Shown here: piece by piece, positions 60,399-64,000 of the stretch
How the letters are laid out: the number at the start of each line of letters is the position of its first letter
How positions within the stretch are numbered: the first letter of the stretch is position 1
Assembly (NCBI GenBank): GCA_024803745.1
Contig: JANJXV010000004.1
Location: 50,601,858 to 50,665,857, forward strand
Direction of reading: 5' to 3'
From: Megascapheus bottae
Taxonomy: Eukaryota > Chordata > Mammalia > Rodentia > Geomyidae
DNA length: 64,000 nucleotides
Translations under genes and position numbers: made by a program
The notes under the pieces: model-generated
What the model was told of the DNA's origin: nothing
Databases searched by the model: none
The model's input: only the letters and a program-made list of their open reading frames with translations

Positions 60399-61805
60399 AG
60401 AAAAAAATATATCTTAATGTTTTGAAAAGATTTATTTGCTATTAGACATTTTACTAATGTAAAATGCAAATGCAAATTAATTTAGTAAATCCCTTTGATC
60501 ATCTAATGAAACATCTGTGCCTTTTTGTCTACTTGGATGATTGAGATATATGGCATGCAATAAAATTATTAACAATATTATCCTTCTGAATGTGAGCCTA
60601 CTCTTTGATTCACACCATTAAATATCCTTCTACTCTGTGACTAAAAATGTCAGTTAATACCTTGAAGTGAGTCCCAAGAACATTGATGTATAAAGAAAAC
60701 TATTCCTTAGCTGGTTTATTTTACTTTAGTATTAGGGTTAGCTTGGCTCATCTCAACTCAGTGCTTGTAGTAAATTGCTTTCTACCCAGAAATTTGCAAA
60801 TAATTTACTTGGAGCATTTCTAACGACATACATATATGTATGTATTTTTTGTATTAAAAACTGGCCAGACTCCATGAGTTCTGGAACTGTATTGTTTTAC
60901 ACATTATGTGACTGGTTTGTCACAGAAAGTAGGAAAAAATTCAATCTGTTTGCTTTGTTTCTGAGTATCTGTTTCATTTGGTAGTTCTGGTATTTCAATA
61001 GTGTACAAGATGTCTGACACTGGGTCATAGCTGAGACTGAGCCATTCATTGTTGAGTGGTTTTGATAACACACATTCATTATTCTGTGTCCAGTGCATCA
61101 ACAGACAGACAAATAAAGGTTAGCTATTTATTCTCTGCAATGTGTTCCTAGCCATCGACTTGTTTTTAACTTCAGTACAAACAGATGGGTTTCAATAACA
61201 TACACAAAACAAACCCTGCAATTTGGAAATGAATACAGTGTATGTAGAGTTCTTTCTTTCCCTAAACTGTTCCACTTAAGCACTGAATTTTTTCACTTAT
61301 GATGAGTAGTAAAAGTAGAGGAATTTATGACTAGGTAGGTTGCAAGATTTAACACAGATATTTAAAAATATAATAACTTGATCATCTCAAACTTGATGAT
61401 ACCTCTGTTATATAATTGAGAGCATGTCTAGATGCTGATGTTGACCATTTAAATAGATATATAAGTATTATGACATAAACATGTTGAGGTTACATATTTA
61501 AGTGTTATCATTCCAGTACAGTATTATAAAAGAATATTACTGAATACTATGGAAATAACGAAAACTAAAATAGATAGAATATTATGAAGATCTCTTTAGC
61601 CATCCATTATTTTTCTAGGTTACTTAAACAACAATTCTGAAGCTAGAAGTTCTAGAGTGAGTTACTAGCAGGGCTGGTTCCTTTTAAGTGAAATATAGCT
61701 GGCTATGTCTCCTATTCTCTCATACTAGGTAATTTAGGTTATTTTAGATAATTTCCATCTTATCAAATTAGGTAATTTAATGCAATATCCTCCCACCAGA
61801 AAAAA
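60399..61805. other. Intergenic stretch, no gene recognised
   Basis: 1.4 kb of AT-rich DNA. The sequence around 61720-61775 repeats GGTAATTTAGGTTATTTTAG-like units. No gene. Confidence 0.5.
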
Positions 61806-62215
61806 GTAGATATTCATATCCATATATATATGCATGTATATATGTATGCATATATAGTATGTGTTAATATATAAATGCATATGTGCCTATATGAATGCCT
61901 GTATGCATATATAAACAGATATATAAGTATACAAAACACACTACTATATGTGCATATTTATGTTACTTATATGTGTTTATAATATGTTACTATATTATAC
62001 ATATAATATATATGACATATAAATACATGTGCATGTTATATAATGAATGTTTATATAATGAATAAATATACATAAATTTATATATTAGATGTATTGGACA
62101 TTTCTGTGTATATGCATATTTATAAAATTACATATATTAGAAATGTATGTATATATACATGCAAAATGTATTTATGTGTATGTATGTATACACAGACACA
62201 CACACATAGCAACAC
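61806..62215. repeat. AT-rich (TATA/TATG)n low-complexity block
   Basis: About 400 bases made of TATA, TATG and CATA words with many short palindromes, ending in ACACAGACACACACACA. Very low GC and able to unpair or form hairpins. Confidence 0.9.
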
Positions 62216-62555
62216 TTTCAAAAGAGTCAAATTATGCCAAGAGCACCAATGAATCTAGAGGATATAGTGCACATGAAACAAACCAAACATAGTAATACAA
62301 AGACAGTGGATTCTTGTTTGAGTATAGAATCTTTAAAATACAATTTAAAAAGCAACACACAGAAGCTGCCGGCCTTATTTATCAGCAAATGGAGAATGGG
62401 GAAAATGGTGATTCATTAGCCAAAGTGTACAATGATTTAAATGGGAGAAATAAATGATAAATAATTTAGATGGTAGGTATATTATGTAGCTAGATTCAAT
62501 TATACCACATTCTGTCCATACGTAATAGTATCACTTGGTTCCCTGCACATATACG
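62216..62555. other. Intergenic stretch, no gene recognised
   Basis: About 340 bases, nothing identified. Confidence 0.5.
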
Positions 62556-62900
62556 CAATTATAATGACACCAGGTCTGAACTCAAGGCTTCCCATTTGCT
62601 AAAAAGGTAATGTAATACTTAAGCCAATCTTCTTCCCACTTGCTAGGGAAGCAACATACCACATAAACCACTCTTCTCACCTCTATTTATTTCTCTTTTT
62701 GGAGGGACAGGATGTTGCTTTATGCCTGAGGCAGCTTGGGTTGTGATTTTCCTATTTATGCTTTCCACATAGAAGATGGCAGGTGTGTGCATGTCACTGT
62801 ACGCAGCCATTGGTCAGGACAGTGTCCTGGCCTATTTTGCTTAAACTGGTCTAGAACCACAATAACTCATCCCTACCACCCAAGTAACTAGGATTAGATT
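62556..62900 (-). mobile_element. Possible degraded SINE relics, antisense
   Basis: CAGGTCTGAACTCAAGGCTT and later ACTGGTCTAGAACCACAATA with CAAGTAACTAGGATTAGA recall the ends of a B1-like dimer, with much unrelated sequence between. Weak evidence. Confidence 0.4.
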
Positions 62901-63523
62901 TTTGAGACAATGAATTTTTTAAAATACACATCCACAATCAACAAGTATTTATTTATTTATTAATAGATAAGAACATTGGAGCCATTTACAAATGTAATCA
63001 ATTTTAAAACAAGGTGGATAAAAATGACTATTCTATTTATTATACCTTCATCTCATTACTTATTTCTCAAGATGTAATATGTATTTAGGAAGTTTGTTAT
63101 TCCAATAATGAATGCAAGTTTGTGATTCTAGTTAGGAATCAGGTTTAATGCAGAAACCACAGTATTTTAGAGAAGTGTGATAGAGTAAAATATACAATAA
63201 TATTTCATTAGATGATTTAAAGATGTATTCACATTTAAAAATCAGTTTGGTAATAGAAAAGCATTATAAAAACACATTATGTATCATGAATACATATTTA
63301 ATTACTCAATCTGTCAATATTCTTTGTGAACAATGATGGAAAAGTAGCTAGTAGCTACAATAGGTATGAACTCTAAGAATTATGCAGCAAAATTGTTATC
63401 AGATTATTGATATTTAGATACAAAATAAAAATAGTAGATGAACAAAAGAAAACTGATGTCGTGTCACTGACAACATGATTTTGTGGAAAACTAACTTCAA
63501 AATCTCAAATGTCAGCTTTTAAA

Positions 63524-63526
<3 letters not shown>
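62901..63526. other. Intergenic stretch, no gene recognised
   Basis: About 620 AT-rich bases without identifiable features. Confidence 0.5.
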
Positions 63527-63574
<48 letters not shown>

Positions 63575-63580
63575 GGGGGG
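63527..63580. repeat. (GT)22 microsatellite followed by a G8 run
   Basis: Perfect GT units to 63570, then GA and GGGGGGGG, then AGGGAAGAG. It sits directly before an antisense SINE. Confidence 0.97.
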
Positions 63581-63589
63581 AGGGAAGAG

Positions 63590-63803
63590 ATGTTCTGAAG
63601 GCTTGAAATCAGTGTCCCCTGTGCTTTTCTGCTCATGACTAGAGTTCCAGTACTTTAACCACAGCTGTAATTCTAGATTTTTGTGGTTTCTTGGAGATAA
63701 GTCTCATAGACATTCTTGCCTGGTCTGGCTTCAAACCTTGATCCCAAGATGTCAACCTCCTCAGTAGGTAGGATTACAAATATGAACTACTGTTTCCTGG
63801 CTT
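63590..63803 (-). mobile_element. Diverged B1-like/Geo-like dimeric SINE, antisense
   Basis: ATGACTAGAGTTCCAGTACT, CTTGGAGATAAGTCTCATAG, GGTCTGGCTTCAAACCTTGA and GTAGGTAGGATTACAAATAT. Confidence 0.78.
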
Positions 63804-64000
63804 TAAACACTCACTATGTTATCTGGGTTCTCTGCAAACAGATGCTATGATATAGTTAGGTGTTCAGGACTTTGATTAAGCCCAAAGGGCTGTGAAAGAT
63901 CTAAGGAGAATGAAACCAGAAGCAAGACAAGATTTTGACTTCAGTCCAAGCAGGGCATGGTGCTTATAAGACATGTTTACAAAGGACAGGCAGAGATAGA
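63804..64000. other. Right end of the window, nothing recognised
   Basis: About 200 bases of unremarkable sequence. Confidence 0.5.

Noticed and set aside
46086..64000. Possibility of a second gene downstream of EPHA7
   Set aside because: No exon-like conserved protein words, no CpG-rich promoter and no chain of splice-compatible frames were seen. RNA genes with little sequence signature cannot be excluded.

Overview
This is a stretch of a mammalian, very probably rodent, nuclear genome. Exons are small and separated by kilobase introns. The non-coding DNA is AT-rich and full of L1 (LINE-1) fragments, simple repeats and dimeric tRNA-like/7SL-like SINEs. The most common SINE has an ID-like (tRNA-Ala-type) left half joined to a second monomer with the core GCTGTGGCTCAAGTGGTAGAG. 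That matches the published description of the IDL-Geo SINE, which is limited to the rodent superfamily Geomyoidea (kangaroo rats, pocket mice, pocket gophers). The species-level assignment is an inference from memory and was not searched.

The only protein-coding gene I can support is EPHA7, the ephrin type-A receptor 7 tyrosine kinase, on the + strand. The window starts inside a long intron (about 15.8 kb visible) and then carries 12 coding exons (15849-42834). These encode the C-terminal 556 residues: second fibronectin III domain, transmembrane helix, juxtamembrane tyrosines, complete kinase domain, SAM domain and the C-terminal GIQV PDZ ligand. All splice sites are GT-AG, every phase joins, and there is no stop or frameshift. 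Counting back from a 998-residue protein puts every catalytic residue at its usual EPHA7 number (K665, D758, D776, Y791). I number the exons 6-17 by analogy with the usual 17-exon Eph gene. A 3' UTR of about 3.25 kb follows, ending near an AATAAA at 46063.

Region by region: 1-15848 is part of intron 5, with L1 relics, nested L1s and SINEs. 15849-23358 holds the FN3-2, transmembrane and first juxtamembrane exons. 27532-31918 holds the second juxtamembrane exon and most of the kinase exons in a compact, repeat-poor cluster. 31919-38643 is a large intron with a target-site-flanked antisense L1. 38644-42834 holds the kinase end and the SAM domain. 42835-46085 is the 3' UTR. 46086-64000 is intergenic DNA with SINE relics, an L2-like fragment and microsatellites, and no recognisable gene.

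I did not find an undescribed biological system. The observations most worth following up concern EPHA7 isoforms (a 15-nt tandem donor at exon 7, and an intron 9 read-through that would give a kinase-less receptor), the long 3' UTR with several microRNA-type seed matches, and the retrotransposon history (nested, 5'-inverted and possibly 3'-transducing L1 copies with readable target-site duplications).
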